A stretch of 64,000 bases of DNA from positions 62,001 through 126,000 of the forward strand of contig NZ_BMFY01000006.1 of assembly GCF_014639315.1 (NCBI RefSeq). The letters are read 5' to 3'. The translations under genes and the position numbers were made by a program. Of this stretch, positions 1 through 8,162 are shown in pieces. Every line of letters starts with the position of its first letter. The first letter of the stretch is position 1. The notes under the pieces are model-generated. The model was not told where the DNA came from and searched no databases. It saw only the letters and a program-made list of their open reading frames with translations. The stretch comes from Sediminivirga luteola (lineage in GTDB: Bacteria > Actinomycetota > Actinomycetes > Actinomycetales > Brevibacteriaceae).

Positions 1-133
1 GCACGGGTGAGGCGGCGTGGCGCCGCCGGGCGGCTTCCTGCGCGTCCCCGGCGACCGGCGGCCGGCCCAGCTCCGCGGCTTCGAGAACGCATTCGGTGTG
101 CACGATGGCATCGGCCGCTCGCGTGTCCGTCAC
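1..133 (-). CDS. Partial unidentified protein, N-terminal part only
   Basis: A minus-strand reading frame starts at a GTG (131-133) and stays open to the left edge, giving 44 codons. The start is chosen because a GAGGAGG ribosome site lies six bases upstream of it. The peptide begins VTDTRAADAIVHTECVLEAA, an amphipathic, Ala/Glu/Arg-rich sequence typical of a cytoplasmic actinobacterial protein. Too little is present to name a family. It is divergent from the ThDP enzyme at 530. The call rests on the ribosome site and the composition only. Confidence 0.5.
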   Translation of the reverse strand, partial: MTDTRAADAIVHTECVLEAAELGRPPVAGDAQEAARRRHAASPV

Positions 134-529
134 TCCTGGCCTCCTCGGTGCGTGAATGGACCACCCTACCGGCTCCCGGCCGTGCCCACCGGCGCCGGCG
201 GTCCGGCGCTCGCCGTCCAGCGTGCTCCCCGGCCGCGCGCGAGAGGCTCCGGCCGGCGCATACGGTCCACTGCGGCCGCTGACAGCCTCCCTGCCGCGCG
301 ACGGACCCCGGACCTGCCGCCCGCGACGGGCCCCGGACCCGGCCGCCGGCGCCGGGGCCTGCAGGCGGCCGGGTGCAGCAGGAACCACGGTCTCAAGGCA
401 GCTTGCATCAGGTGCTGGAAGGGGGCGCCGGCCGGTCCGCACTGCACGTGCCCCGCGTCACATCCGCGCCGTCGGAGGCAGTACCCTGAATGAGGACTTA
501 AGCCGGACGGACGAAAGACTGGGACACTC
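134..529. other. Intergenic region between divergent genes
   Basis: About 400 bases of GC-rich sequence separate the partial minus-strand gene from the ThDP enzyme. Several frames are open here only because of the GC content; none has a convincing ribosome site or a recognisable product. It presumably holds the two divergent promoters, but I could not pick out clear -35 and -10 boxes. Confidence 0.5.
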
Positions 530-2077
530 ATGAACGGTGCGGAGACACTGCTCGCCACGCTGGAACACAACGGAGTGGAGGTGTGCTTCGCGAATCCGGG
601 CACCTCGGAGATGCACTTCGTGGCGGCCCTGGAGACGAGCACGCGGATCAGGGGAGTCCTCGGGCTCTTCGAGGGCGTCGTCACCGGTGCCGCCGACGGG
701 TACGCCCGGATGAGCGGGAACCCCGCAGTCACGCTGCTGCATCTGGGCCCCGGCCTGGCCAACGGGCTCTCGAACCTCCACAATGCGCTGCGCGCAGGAT
801 CGCCCATCGTCAACGTCATCGGCGATCACGCCTCCTACCATCGCGATCTCGATGCCCCGCTGACCTCGGACATCGAAGGCACCGCCCGCCCGTTCAGCCA
901 CTGGGTGCGCACCACCTCCGGTGAGGAATCGCTCGGGGTGGACGCCGCGGAGGCGGTCACCATCGCCCGGCGCGGCAAGATCGCCTCGCTCATCCTCCCG
1001 GCCGATGCGGCCTGGAACCCGGTCGCCTCCGGCGCTCCGCTCGTCGCGGCTCAGGCCCCGGCCGGCGGTGTCGCGCAGACGGCGGCCGCCGAGGCCTCCG
1101 CGCGGGTGCTGCGCGAAGGCGGGCCGCGCACCGCGCTGCTCTTCGGCGGGCGCGCAGCCACGGCGGAAGCCCTGGCGCTCGCGGCCGGCATCGCCGCCGC
1201 CACCGGGGCCGAGGTCCTCACCAACACGCATCTGGGCCGGATTCCCCGCGGTGCCGGTCGGCACGCCGCCAAGAAGGTGCCGTACCCGATCAAGGACTCC
1301 CTCCCGCTGTTCGAGCGTTTCGATTCCCTCGTGCTCATCGGCGCCAAGCCGCCGGTGGCGTTCTTCGCCTACCCGGACAGGCCGAGCCGGCTGACGCCTC
1401 CTGGCACGCGGTTCGTGGAACTCAGCGGGCCGGGCCGCGACGCCGATGCCCTGCCGAGCCTCCAGGCCCTCTACGAGGCCGTCGGTGCCGCCCCGGCCCC
1501 GGCCACCGAACTGGCGCTGCCTCAGCGGCCGACCGGTTCCATCACCCCGGAGAAGCTCGGCGCGTTCCTGGGGCACGGCATTCCCGAGGACGCCATCGTC
1601 GTCGACGAGTCCCTCACCACGGGATGGCGGTTCTACCCCGAGACGGTGGGCTCGCGGCCGCACGACTGGCTGGCGGGCACGGGCGGGTCGATCGGCTATG
1701 CGATGCCGGTGGCGGCCGGTGCGGCGATCGCCTCGCCGGGCCGCAAGGTCATCACCTTGGAGAGTGACGGCTCCGGCATGTACATGCCTCAGGCGCTGTG
1801 GACCCAGGCGCGTGAGGGCCTCGACGTCGTCACGCTGATCCTGGCCAACCGCAAGTACCAGATCCTCCGCAACGAGATGAGCAACGTCGGCGTCCCCGAG
1901 GTCGGTCCGAAGGCCGGAGCACTGCTGGACCTGGACCGGCCCGAGATCGACTGGGTGTCCATCGCCCGCGGCATGGGCGTGCAGGCCAGCCGCGCCGAGA
2001 CCATGGACGAGCTGGGAAAGGCGTTCGACGCCGCGGTGGCCGGGGAAGGCCCGGCACTCATCGAGGTCGTGCTCTAG
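530..2077 (+). CDS. Thiamine-diphosphate enzyme, acetolactate synthase/benzoylformate decarboxylase-like
   Basis: This 515-aa cytoplasmic protein has the three-domain ThDP fold. The N-terminal pyrimidine-binding domain opens MNGAETLLATLEHNGVEVCF, followed by the NPGTSE segment. A central domain follows, then a C-terminal pyrophosphate-binding domain. The ThDP/metal motif is at about residues 411-440, reading ESDGSGMYMPQAL and ending in LANRKY. Family members decarboxylate 2-oxo acids, with or without carboligation. At 515 aa it is nearer to benzoylformate decarboxylase (about 528) than to biosynthetic IlvB (560-600), and no regulatory subunit gene is adjacent. It therefore looks catabolic or accessory rather than part of valine synthesis. 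The substrate cannot be told from sequence. It appears monocistronic, with a hairpin downstream. Confidence 0.85.
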   Translation: MNGAETLLATLEHNGVEVCFANPGTSEMHFVAALETSTRIRGVLGLFEGVVTGAADGYARMSGNPAVTLLHLGPGLANGLSNLHNALRAGSPIVNVIGDHASYHRDLDAPLTSDIEGTARPFSHWVRTTSGEESLGVDAAEAVTIARRGKIASLILPADAAWNPVASGAPLVAAQAPAGGVAQTAAAEASARVLREGGPRTALLFGGRAATAEALALAAGIAAATGAEVLTNTHLGRIPRGAGRHAAKKVPYPIKDSLPLFERFDSLVLIGAKPPVAFFAYPDRPSRLTPPGTRFVELSGPGRDADALPSLQALYEAVGAAPAPATELALPQRPTGSITPEKLGAFLGHGIPEDAIVVDESLTTGWRFYPETVGSRPHDWLAGTGGSIGYAMPVAAGAAIASPGRKVITLESDGSGMYMPQALWTQAREGLDVVTLILANRKYQILRNEMSNVGVPEVGPKAGALLDLDRPEIDWVSIARGMGVQASRAETMDELGKAFDAAVAGEGPALIEVVL

Positions 2078-2130
2078 CGGTCTCCGCGTGCGGACGCAGA
2101 TGCCCGCCTAAGGCGCCGGTGCCTGCCCGT

Positions 2131-2157
2131 GCTCCCGGTGGAGCTATCACCGGGAGC
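2131..2157 (+). terminator. Hairpin after the ThDP enzyme
   Basis: Ten-base perfect arms GCTCCCGGTG and CACCGGGAGC flank a 7-base loop, 54 bases past the stop codon. There is no T-run, which is common for actinobacterial terminators. Confidence 0.55.
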
Positions 2158-2295
2158 TGCGTGACGCGACTCGCTGGCGTCGGCGGCGGTCACGCCCGAG
2201 TGGGTACCGCCTGGTGCTGCGTGAAGCGGCTGTTTCGCGGATGTTCACGTGCCGTCCGTTGACCCGGCCGGCCTGACCAGGCAGTATTCCCGTCA

Positions 2296-3576
2296 ATGAG
2301 CACTTCTGCGACGCCCGGTCGTGCTGCGGGCGACGGCCCGCCCGGCACGGCCGGCGAGGTCTTCACGGTATTCCTCCGCCTGGGTCTGACGTCCTTTGGC
2401 GGACCCGTCGCGCACCTGGGCTACTTCCGCGAGGCCTTCGTCGTCCGCCGCGGCTGGCTGAGCGACCGGGCCTACGCCGATCTGGTGGCGCTGTGCCAGT
2501 TCCTGCCCGGCCCGGCCTCCAGCCAGGTCGGCATGGCGATCGGCTTGCAGCGGGCAGGCATCGGCGGCCTCCTGGCTGCATGGGCGGCTTTCACGCTGCC
2601 CTCGGCGATCCTGCTGCTGGCCTTCGCCTACGGCGTCATGTCCTTCGGCGAGACGGCGGGGTCCGGCTGGCTGCAGGGCCTGAAGGCCGTCGCGGTGGCC
2701 GTGGTGGCGCAGGCGGTGCTCGGTATGGCCAGGACGTTGGCGCCGGATGCGCGGCGGGCGACGCTCGCCGCCGCGGCGGTGATCGCGGTGCTCCTGATCC
2801 CGCACGCGCTCACCCAGATCGGCGTGATCGTGGTGACGGGACTGCTCGGTCTCCTCTGGCTGGGCCGCTCTGGTGAGCGTGCGGCCACGCCGACGGACGT
2901 CAGCGACCCGCCCGGGCGGATGCCGGCAGGTGCGTCAGTGCGGTCCGATGCCTTTCCGGTGCGGATCGGGCGCAGGGCGGCAGCGACCTGCCTGGCGTTG
3001 TTCGCGGCACTGCTGGCCGGGCTTCCGCTGCTGGCTTCGGCTACAGGCGAGGCGACGCTCAGGCTCGCGGACACCTTCTATCGCGCGGGTTCGCTCGTGT
3101 TCGGCGGTGGCCACGTCGTCCTGCCCCTGCTGCAGGCCGAGACCGTTCCGACGGGGATGGTCGCGGACGATGCCTTCCTGGCCGGTTACGGTGCCGCGCA
3201 GGCGGTGCCGGGCCCTCTGTTCACTTTCGCCGCCTATCTGGGAGCGGTGGACACACTGGGGCCCGGGGGAGTGCTGGGCGCGGCCCTCGCTCTGCTGGCG
3301 ATCTTCCTGCCGGCGGCGCTGCTGGTGGTCGGTGCGCTGCCGTTCTGGGAGCGGCTGCGTCATTCCCCGGCGGCACAGCACGCCCTGTCCGGCGTGGGCG
3401 CGGGCGTCGTCGGGATCCTCGCCGCGGCGCTGTACGATCCCGTCTTCACCCAGGGCATCACCTCGGTGGCCGCGCTGGCATTCGCGGTGGCGGCGTTCGT
3501 GGTCCTGACGAAGTGGAACGCGCCACCTTGGGCGGTGGTCATCGGCGCCGCGCTCCTGGGGTCCTTCCTGCTGTAA
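2296..3576 (+). CDS. chrA: Chromate/anion transporter, CHR family, two-domain
   Basis: The 426-aa inner-membrane protein has two homologous CHR halves of about 180-200 aa, each with roughly five or six membrane segments. The first half carries the family signature FLRLGLTSFGGPVAHLGYF at about residues 31-49, then CQFLPGPASSQ. The second half repeats the pattern with GSLVFGGGHVVLPLL and GAAQAVPGPLFTFAAYLG. A polar linker of about 50 residues joins the halves. Two-domain CHR proteins export chromate, but many homologues have no known substrate, and no chrB or other resistance gene is nearby. It is transcribed alone and ends at a bidirectional hairpin shared with the convergent radical SAM gene. 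Confidence 0.9.
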   Translation: MSTSATPGRAAGDGPPGTAGEVFTVFLRLGLTSFGGPVAHLGYFREAFVVRRGWLSDRAYADLVALCQFLPGPASSQVGMAIGLQRAGIGGLLAAWAAFTLPSAILLLAFAYGVMSFGETAGSGWLQGLKAVAVAVVAQAVLGMARTLAPDARRATLAAAAVIAVLLIPHALTQIGVIVVTGLLGLLWLGRSGERAATPTDVSDPPGRMPAGASVRSDAFPVRIGRRAAATCLALFAALLAGLPLLASATGEATLRLADTFYRAGSLVFGGGHVVLPLLQAETVPTGMVADDAFLAGYGAAQAVPGPLFTFAAYLGAVDTLGPGGVLGAALALLAIFLPAALLVVGALPFWERLRHSPAAQHALSGVGAGVVGILAAALYDPVFTQGITSVAALAFAVAAFVVLTKWNAPPWAVVIGAALLGSFLL

Positions 3577-3620
3577 GCCGTGCCCTGGCGCGCGGCCGGC
3601 TCATAGCTCCGCGGTGGTGC

Positions 3621-3652
3621 GCTGTTTCCGCGTGAGGGCACGCGGAAACAGC
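3621..3652. terminator. Bidirectional hairpin between convergent genes
   Basis: Perfect 14-base arms GCTGTTTCCGCGTG and CACGCGGAAACAGC around an AGGG loop lie between the chrA stop (3576) and the radical SAM stop (3678). The position suits a shared terminator. Confidence 0.75.
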
Positions 3653-3677
3653 ACGCGGTGGCGGGAACCAACGTTCA

Positions 3678-4706
3678 TCAGAACAGTGCGGGCTGGGTGG
3701 CCGACGGCGTGGCGGGCATCGGTGCCTGCTGTGCGGGGCTGCGCTGCCAGCGGTCCTCCTGGGCTGCCACGCCCGTGGGACGGACGAATCCGTGCCTGCG
3801 CCGCAGATGGTCCACGCGCGCTCCGAGCCATTCGCGGTAGTCCTTGGGCGCGTAGGCGCCGCGGCCGTACAGTTCCAGATAGCGTGGCAGCAGCGCCGGG
3901 TGTTCACGGCGGAGCCACGCCAGGAACCATTCCCGGGCGCCGGGGCGCAGGTGCAGCGCTCCGGCGGAGACCCATCGGGCGCCGGCGGCCTTGATCCCGG
4001 CGAACAACTCGTCCAGATGCTCCACCGAGTCAGTCAGCCACGGCAGCACGGGCATCGCCAGCACGGTGCAGTCCAGGCCTGCCTCGGCGATGCTGCGGAT
4101 CAGTGCCAGCCGCGCCGCCGGCCGCGGGGTGCCGGGCTCGACGCTCTGCTGCAGATCGTCGTCGGCGAACGCGAGCGACACCCCTACCTCCACCGGGACG
4201 GGGGCCTCGGCCAGCAGCGGCAGGTCGCGCTTGAGCAGCGGCCCCTTGGTGAGGATGGAGAACGGCGTGCCCGAATCCGCCAGGGCGCCGATGATGCCCG
4301 GCATGAGCTGGTAGCGGCCCTCGGCTCGCATATACGGATCGGAGTTGGTGCCCAGTGCCACGTGCTCGTGCCGCCACGAGGGGCGGGCCAGTTCCGCCCG
4401 CAGCACCTCGGCGATGTTCGTCTTCACGACGATCTGCGTGTCGAAGTCCCGCCCCGCATTCAGGTCCAGGTACTCGTGCGTCTTCCGCGCGAAGCAGTAG
4501 ACACATCGGTGGAGGCAGCCGCGGGTGGGGTTGACGGTCCAGGCGAAGGGCATGCTGGACTGGCCCGGCACCTTGTTGAGCGCGCTCTTGCACAGCACCT
4601 CGTGGAACGTCACGCCCTCGAACTCCGGCGGGCGCACGCTGCGGATCAGCCCCTTGATCGGGACCAGTGCCGCGTCGTCGTCGATCTTCTGCTGCTGCCA
4701 CCGCAT
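3678..4706 (-). CDS. Rv2578c-family radical SAM protein, SOS-linked
   Basis: The 342-aa protein begins MRWQQQKIDDDAALVPIKGL. It has the radical SAM cluster motif CLHRCVYCFARKTHEYLD (CX3CX2C) at about residues 68-85, and a single 4Fe-4S site is predicted. After the barrel come conserved VSLAFADDDLQ and GARWVSAGALHLRPG segments, and the protein ends in a Pro/Gln-rich tail. The frame stays open far upstream. This ATG is chosen because the conserved MRWQ start matches the family and because a LexA-type box ends 10 bases before it. The family resembles spore photoproduct lyase/SplB in the cluster region, but its chemistry is not known. As I recall, the Mycobacterium tuberculosis homologue is also in the LexA regulon. 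A role in DNA damage repair is inferred from that and from the box. Confidence 0.88.
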   Translation of the reverse strand: MRWQQQKIDDDAALVPIKGLIRSVRPPEFEGVTFHEVLCKSALNKVPGQSSMPFAWTVNPTRGCLHRCVYCFARKTHEYLDLNAGRDFDTQIVVKTNIAEVLRAELARPSWRHEHVALGTNSDPYMRAEGRYQLMPGIIGALADSGTPFSILTKGPLLKRDLPLLAEAPVPVEVGVSLAFADDDLQQSVEPGTPRPAARLALIRSIAEAGLDCTVLAMPVLPWLTDSVEHLDELFAGIKAAGARWVSAGALHLRPGAREWFLAWLRREHPALLPRYLELYGRGAYAPKDYREWLGARVDHLRRRHGFVRPTGVAAQEDRWQRSPAQQAPMPATPSATQPALF

Positions 4707-4715
4707 GACAGCTAT

Positions 4716-4731
4716 TCGAACACACTTTCGA
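4716..4731 (-). promoter_or_regulatory. Candidate LexA (SOS) box
   Basis: On the plus strand the sequence is TCGAACACACTTTCGA. The Gram-positive/mycobacterial consensus is TCGAAC-N4-GTTCGA, so 11 of 12 consensus positions match. It sits just before the start codon of the radical SAM gene, where bound LexA would block transcription. Confidence 0.8.
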
Positions 4732-4831
4732 ACTCCTGTCACGCGAGGGCCAGCGCCTGTCCGGTCCCCGCGTCGACGGCGAAGCACCCGATCGCCGGCG
4801 AGCCACCCGCCTGGGCGGCGAAACACCTGAA

Positions 4832-4871
4832 ACGGCCAGATTGATCGTGAATTCGCGATCAACCTGGCCGT
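4832..4871 (-). terminator. Hairpin downstream of the amino-acid ABC operon
   Basis: Arms of 16 bases with one mismatch flank an 8-base loop. The arms are CGGCCAG-A-TTGATCG and CGATCAA-C-CTGGCCG, plus an outer A-T pair. It lies about 145 bases after the stop of the substrate-binding gene and upstream of the SOS promoter, so it probably insulates the two units. It could also be a protein-binding site. Confidence 0.55.
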
Positions 4872-4966
4872 GGGGTCAACCGGCGCCGGGCAGCCCTGGG
4901 CCAGCCGTCGGGGGTGACGCCCGGCGGCCCCGCCCGGATGCGCTTCCCGGTGCGGTGAGGGCGCGC

Positions 4967-5016
4967 GGCCACCGCCGGGGGCGGCGCGGGACCGGCCACC
5001 GCCGGGGGCGGCGCGG
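4967..5016. repeat. Two direct copies of a 23-bp GC-rich unit
   Basis: An identical 23-base unit beginning GGCCACCGCCGGGGGCGG occurs at 4967-4989 and 4994-5016. The second copy abuts the stop codon of the binding-protein gene. Each unit contains a small CCGCC/GGCGG palindrome, so either may fold at the 3' end of the transcript. Confidence 0.7.
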
Positions 5017-5898
5017 TTACAGCAAGTTCGGCTCGCCTGGATCGGCCACCTCGGGGGAGAAGCCGTAGCGGACCGCGATCTCCTCGATCTCACCGGATTC
5101 GCGCAGCTCGGTCAGCACCTCGTCGATGGCCTGCCCGAGCGATTCGTTGTCCAGGTGCGTGGGGAAGTTGGTCTGCCCCACGTCGACGGTCGAGGCGATG
5201 CGCTCGTCGGGCTGGATCGGCTGGATCTCCGCGCCCTCCACCGGCCGCAGTTCCAGCTGCGTGATGGCGGCGCCGTAACCGAGCACGGCGGCGTCGATGC
5301 GCCCCACCTGCAGATCGGCGAACACCGAGTCGACGTTCTGATAGATGTTCAGGTTGTCGCCCATGATCGCCTGCAGGTCCTCCACCGCGACCAGGCCCTG
5401 GCCGATGCCGACGCGGACCTCCATCAGGTCGTCGACGTTGTCGATGCCCTCGGTGGAGACGATCGACAGCGGCGAGGTGATCACCGGCTCGGAGAGCCGG
5501 ACCACCTCGGCGCGTTCCGCGGTGCGGTACCAGGACCCCAGGGTGGTGTCTGCGCGGCCGGTGGAGACCGAGGTGATCATGGCGGCCGAATCGCCCTGGA
5601 CGATCTCGATCTCCAGGCACTCCAGCTCCGCGAACCGGCTCAGGATCTCGCCCTCCACGCCGGTGAGCGTCTCGCCCTCCAGCATGGAGAACGGCGGGTA
5701 CTCGTACTGGGCGACCGTGAGGGCGCCTTCGCGGATGGTCTCGATGTCCGGGTGCTGCGGGGTGCAGTCCTCGGCCACTGAGCCGGCTGCCTGGGCGCCC
5801 GGCTCGTCCCCGGGTGCCGGGGCCTCGTCGTTGCACGCGGTGAGCGCCAGTCCGGCGGCGGCCAGCGCGGTGGCGACTTTCCAGTGGGCTTTCCTCAT
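5017..5898 (-). CDS. Amino-acid-type ABC transporter binding lipoprotein
   Basis: The 293-aa protein has a lipoprotein signal peptide, MRKAHWKVATALAAAGL, then lipobox LTAC with the lipidated Cys near residue 22. An acidic linker leads to a family 3 solute-binding domain (SBP_bac_3) of about 230 aa. The fragments YPPFSMLEGETLTGVEGEIL and GRADTTLGSWYRTAERAEVV are typical of polar amino-acid binders such as GlnH. It is exported and tethered to the membrane. It is the last gene of the operon that starts at 11846, after both permeases. An AGGAGA ribosome site precedes the ATG. The ligand is unknown; the dipeptidase-like and unknown enzymes upstream suggest a modified amino acid or small amide. Confidence 0.88.
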   Translation of the reverse strand: MRKAHWKVATALAAAGLALTACNDEAPAPGDEPGAQAAGSVAEDCTPQHPDIETIREGALTVAQYEYPPFSMLEGETLTGVEGEILSRFAELECLEIEIVQGDSAAMITSVSTGRADTTLGSWYRTAERAEVVRLSEPVITSPLSIVSTEGIDNVDDLMEVRVGIGQGLVAVEDLQAIMGDNLNIYQNVDSVFADLQVGRIDAAVLGYGAAITQLELRPVEGAEIQPIQPDERIASTVDVGQTNFPTHLDNESLGQAIDEVLTELRESGEIEEIAVRYGFSPEVADPGEPNLL

Positions 5899-5955
5899 GA
5901 TGTCTCCTGGCGGATCGGACGGTTGTGGGCGGTGCGGTGCGGAGCCCGCGGCGCA

Positions 5956-6678
5956 TCACACGCCGGCGGGGGTCTTGGTGGTCACGCGCTTGCGGATGGA
6001 GGTGCGGCGCGCGTTCTTGGTGGGGCTGCCGAGGTTCTTCTCCAGGTACCCGGTCAGGATCGCCCCGGGCAGGGTGATGGAGAGGTAGAGCACGGCGGCG
6101 GCCACGTAGACGGACATGTACTGGAAGTTGATCGATCCGGAGAGATAGGCGTGGTGCATGATCTCCGAGACGGTGATCACGGTGGCCAGCGAGGTGGCCT
6201 GGAAGATCGTGATCGTCAGGTTCACCAGCGGCGGGATCGAGATGCGCGCCGCCTGCGGGACGATGATGAACCGGTAGGTGTCTGCACGGCTGAGCGAGAC
6301 CGCGGCCGCGGCCTCGAACTGGCCGCGCGGCACGGAGGCCAGGCCGGCGCGGATCATCTCGGTGGAATAGGCCGCCGCGGAATAGGTCAGCGCCGCGATC
6401 GCCGAGGGCATCGGGTCCAGCAGCACTCCCACCTGGGGAAGCCCCTGGTAGGCGATGTACATCAGCACCAGGATGGGCAGGCCGCGGCCCACCTCCACGA
6501 TCACGACGGCGGTGTAGCGCACCGCGCGCAGCGGCGCCTCCGTCATGAGCGCCAGGAAGAAGCCGAGGACGTAGCCCACGGAGCAGGCGATGACCGTGAT
6601 GACGATGGCGGTCCACAGGCCTGGCAGGAGGTTCGGGATGTGGGCCGGCCAGTCGTAGAGCCAGCTGAAATCACTCAT
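5956..6678 (-). CDS. Amino-acid ABC transporter permease
   Basis: The 240-aa membrane protein begins [20 protein letters not shown]. It has about five membrane segments and the HisM/GlnP-type signature, with the EAA-like loop [20 protein letters not shown] at about residues 108-127. The start is fixed by a four-base ATGA overlap with the stop of the upstream permease gene. It pairs with that second permease as a heterodimer served by the ATPase at 7343-8152. The C-terminus is basic ([12 protein letters not shown]). Confidence 0.9.
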   Translation of the reverse strand: MSDFSWLYDWPAHIPNLLPGLWTAIVITVIACSVGYVLGFFLALMTEAPLRAVRYTAVVIVEVGRGLPILVLMYIAYQGLPQVGVLLDPMPSAIAALTYSAAAYSTEMIRAGLASVPRGQFEAAAAVSLSRADTYRFIIVPQAARISIPPLVNLTITIFQATSLATVITVSEIMHHAYLSGSINFQYMSVYVAAAVLYLSITLPGAILTGYLEKNLGSPTKNARRTSIRKRVTTKTPAGV

Positions 6679-7328
6679 ACGACGGCGTACCTCCTCGTGA
6701 TGCGGGCGTGGACGTACCGGGAGAGCGCGCCGACCGGCAGGCTCAGGGCCAGGTAGATCAGGCCGGCGAAGGCGAACATCACCAGCCCGTTCCCGTAGTT
6801 CTGCGTCATCAGCCCGGCGCGGAACACCAGATCCGCCACGCCGATGGTGGACACCAGCGCCGAGTCCTTCAGCAGGCCGATCACCTGGGTGGCGACGGAG
6901 GGGCTGACCGCCCGGAACAACTGGGGCGCGATGATGTCGCGGGCGGTCGCGGACCGGTCCAGGCTCAGGGCGTGCGCGGCCTCCCACTGCCCGGCCGGGA
7001 TGGCCTGCATGCCGCCGCGGTAGATCTCGGCCATATTGGCGGTGGCGATCATCCCGAGGGTGAGCATGGCCGAGGTGATGGGATCCAGGACGATGCCGAT
7101 CTGGGTCACCCCGAAGAACGCGATGAACAGCCATACCAGCGTCGGGACGCCGCGGACGATGTGCACGAAGGCGTGGTAGAGGCCGCGCAGGGCGGTGAAT
7201 CTGCTGCGCGCCATCAGCAGCAGCGGGACGGCGAGCACGATGCCGATGATCGCCGCGCCGAAGGTGAGCATGACGGTCATCCCCGTGCCGAAGGCGATGT
7301 ACCGCAGCGGTTCGATCCAGTAGTCCAT
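6675..7328 (-). CDS. Amino-acid ABC transporter permease
   Basis: The 217-aa permease begins [20 protein letters not shown], the usual N-terminal helix of the HisMQ family. The cytoplasmic coupling loop reads [20 protein letters not shown] at about residues 103-122. It lies 14 bases after the ATPase gene and overlaps the next permease gene by four bases, so the importer genes are translationally coupled. An open frame continues far upstream, but it only shadows the ATPase gene. Confidence 0.9.
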   Translation of the reverse strand: MDYWIEPLRYIAFGTGMTVMLTFGAAIIGIVLAVPLLLMARSRFTALRGLYHAFVHIVRGVPTLVWLFIAFFGVTQIGIVLDPITSAMLTLGMIATANMAEIYRGGMQAIPAGQWEAAHALSLDRSATARDIIAPQLFRAVSPSVATQVIGLLKDSALVSTIGVADLVFRAGLMTQNYGNGLVMFAFAGLIYLALSLPVGALSRYVHARITRRYAVV

Positions 7329-7342
7329 CGTCGTGCCGTCCC

Positions 7343-8152
7343 CTACCGTCCGAGGACGGCCGAGAGGAACTGCTTCGTACGCTGGTGCTCCGGATCGGAC
7401 ATGATCTTGTCCGGTTCGCCCTGCTCGATGACGGCGCCGTCGACCATGACGACGATCTGGTTCGACACGTGCCGGGCGAACTCCATCTCGTGCGTGACGA
7501 CCAGCATCGTCATCTTGTCCGCGGCCAGTTCCCGCATGACGGTGAGGATCTCGGCACCGATCTCTGGGTCGAGCCCGGAGGTCGGCTCGTCGAAGAGCAT
7601 CAGGTCCGGGTCCATCGCCAGGGCTCGCGCGATGGCGATGCGCTGCTGCTGGCCGCCGGAGCACTGGCCCGGGTAGGAGCCGGCCTTGTCGGCCAGCCCG
7701 ACGCGTTCGAGCTGCGCCATCGCCCGGTCCTCGGCCTCCTTCCGGCTGCGGCCCAGGACGCGCATCTGCGCCAGGGCCACGTTCTTCAGGGCGGTCAGGT
7801 GCGGGAAGAGGTTGAACGCCTGGAACACCATCCCGGTGTGCCGGCGCACCGCCTGGATCTCGGACCGGCGGGGTTCGGCGCCGCCGAACTGCAGGGCGTC
7901 GTCGCCGATCCTCAGGCGCCCGGAGTCCGGGACCTCCAGGAGGTTGAGGCACCGGATGAAGCTGGACTTCCCGGCGCCGGAGGGCCCGATGATGGAGGTC
8001 ACCTCGCCCTGGGGCACCGACAGGGAGACCTCGTCCACGGCGCGATGCTCGCCGAAGGTCTTGGTGAGCGACTCGGCGGTCAGATACGGAGCGTTCATGG
8101 CGGCCTGGTTCTCGCTTTGCAGACGGGCACGGGACATTGAGGGCACGGACAC
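7343..8152 (-). CDS. Amino-acid ABC transporter ATPase
   Basis: The 269-aa ATPase is of the GlnQ/HisP type. Walker A is [10 protein letters not shown], the Q-loop is in [20 protein letters not shown], the ABC signature is [15 protein letters not shown], Walker B is [12 protein letters not shown] and the H-loop is VVTHEMEF. The GTG start at 8152 is preferred over the ATG at 8098. It has a strong AAGGAGG site five bases upstream, lying over the stop codon of the dipeptidase gene, which indicates coupling. The Cys in CSGGQ replaces the more usual Leu and should be harmless. Confidence 0.92.
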   Translation of the reverse strand: MSVPSMSRARLQSENQAAMNAPYLTAESLTKTFGEHRAVDEVSLSVPQGEVTSIIGPSGAGKSSFIRCLNLLEVPDSGRLRIGDDALQFGGAEPRRSEIQAVRRHTGMVFQAFNLFPHLTALKNVALAQMRVLGRSRKEAEDRAMAQLERVGLADKAGSYPGQCSGGQQQRIAIARALAMDPDLMLFDEPTSGLDPEIGAEILTVMRELAADKMTMLVVTHEMEFARHVSNQIVVMVDGAVIEQGEPDKIMSDPEHQRTKQFLSAVLGR

Positions 8153-8162
8153 GGGTGCCTCC

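Noticed and set aside
17-493. Open plus-strand frames at the left edge
   Set aside because: Low-complexity Pro/Arg/Ala translations without a ribosome site; the minus-strand start at 133 has much better support.
458-1663. Long minus-strand open frame opposite the ThDP enzyme
   Set aside because: Arg/Gly-rich translation with no family resemblance; it only mirrors the real gene in very GC-rich DNA. The same applies to many long antisense frames across the window.
530-2077. Biosynthetic acetolactate synthase (ilvB)
   Set aside because: The length and the lack of ilvN or ilvC neighbours argue against it, though the family is the same.
4707-5093. N-terminal extension of the radical SAM protein
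   Set aside because: The extension would be read across the LexA box and a hairpin, and its sequence is low-complexity; the conserved protein starts at 4706.
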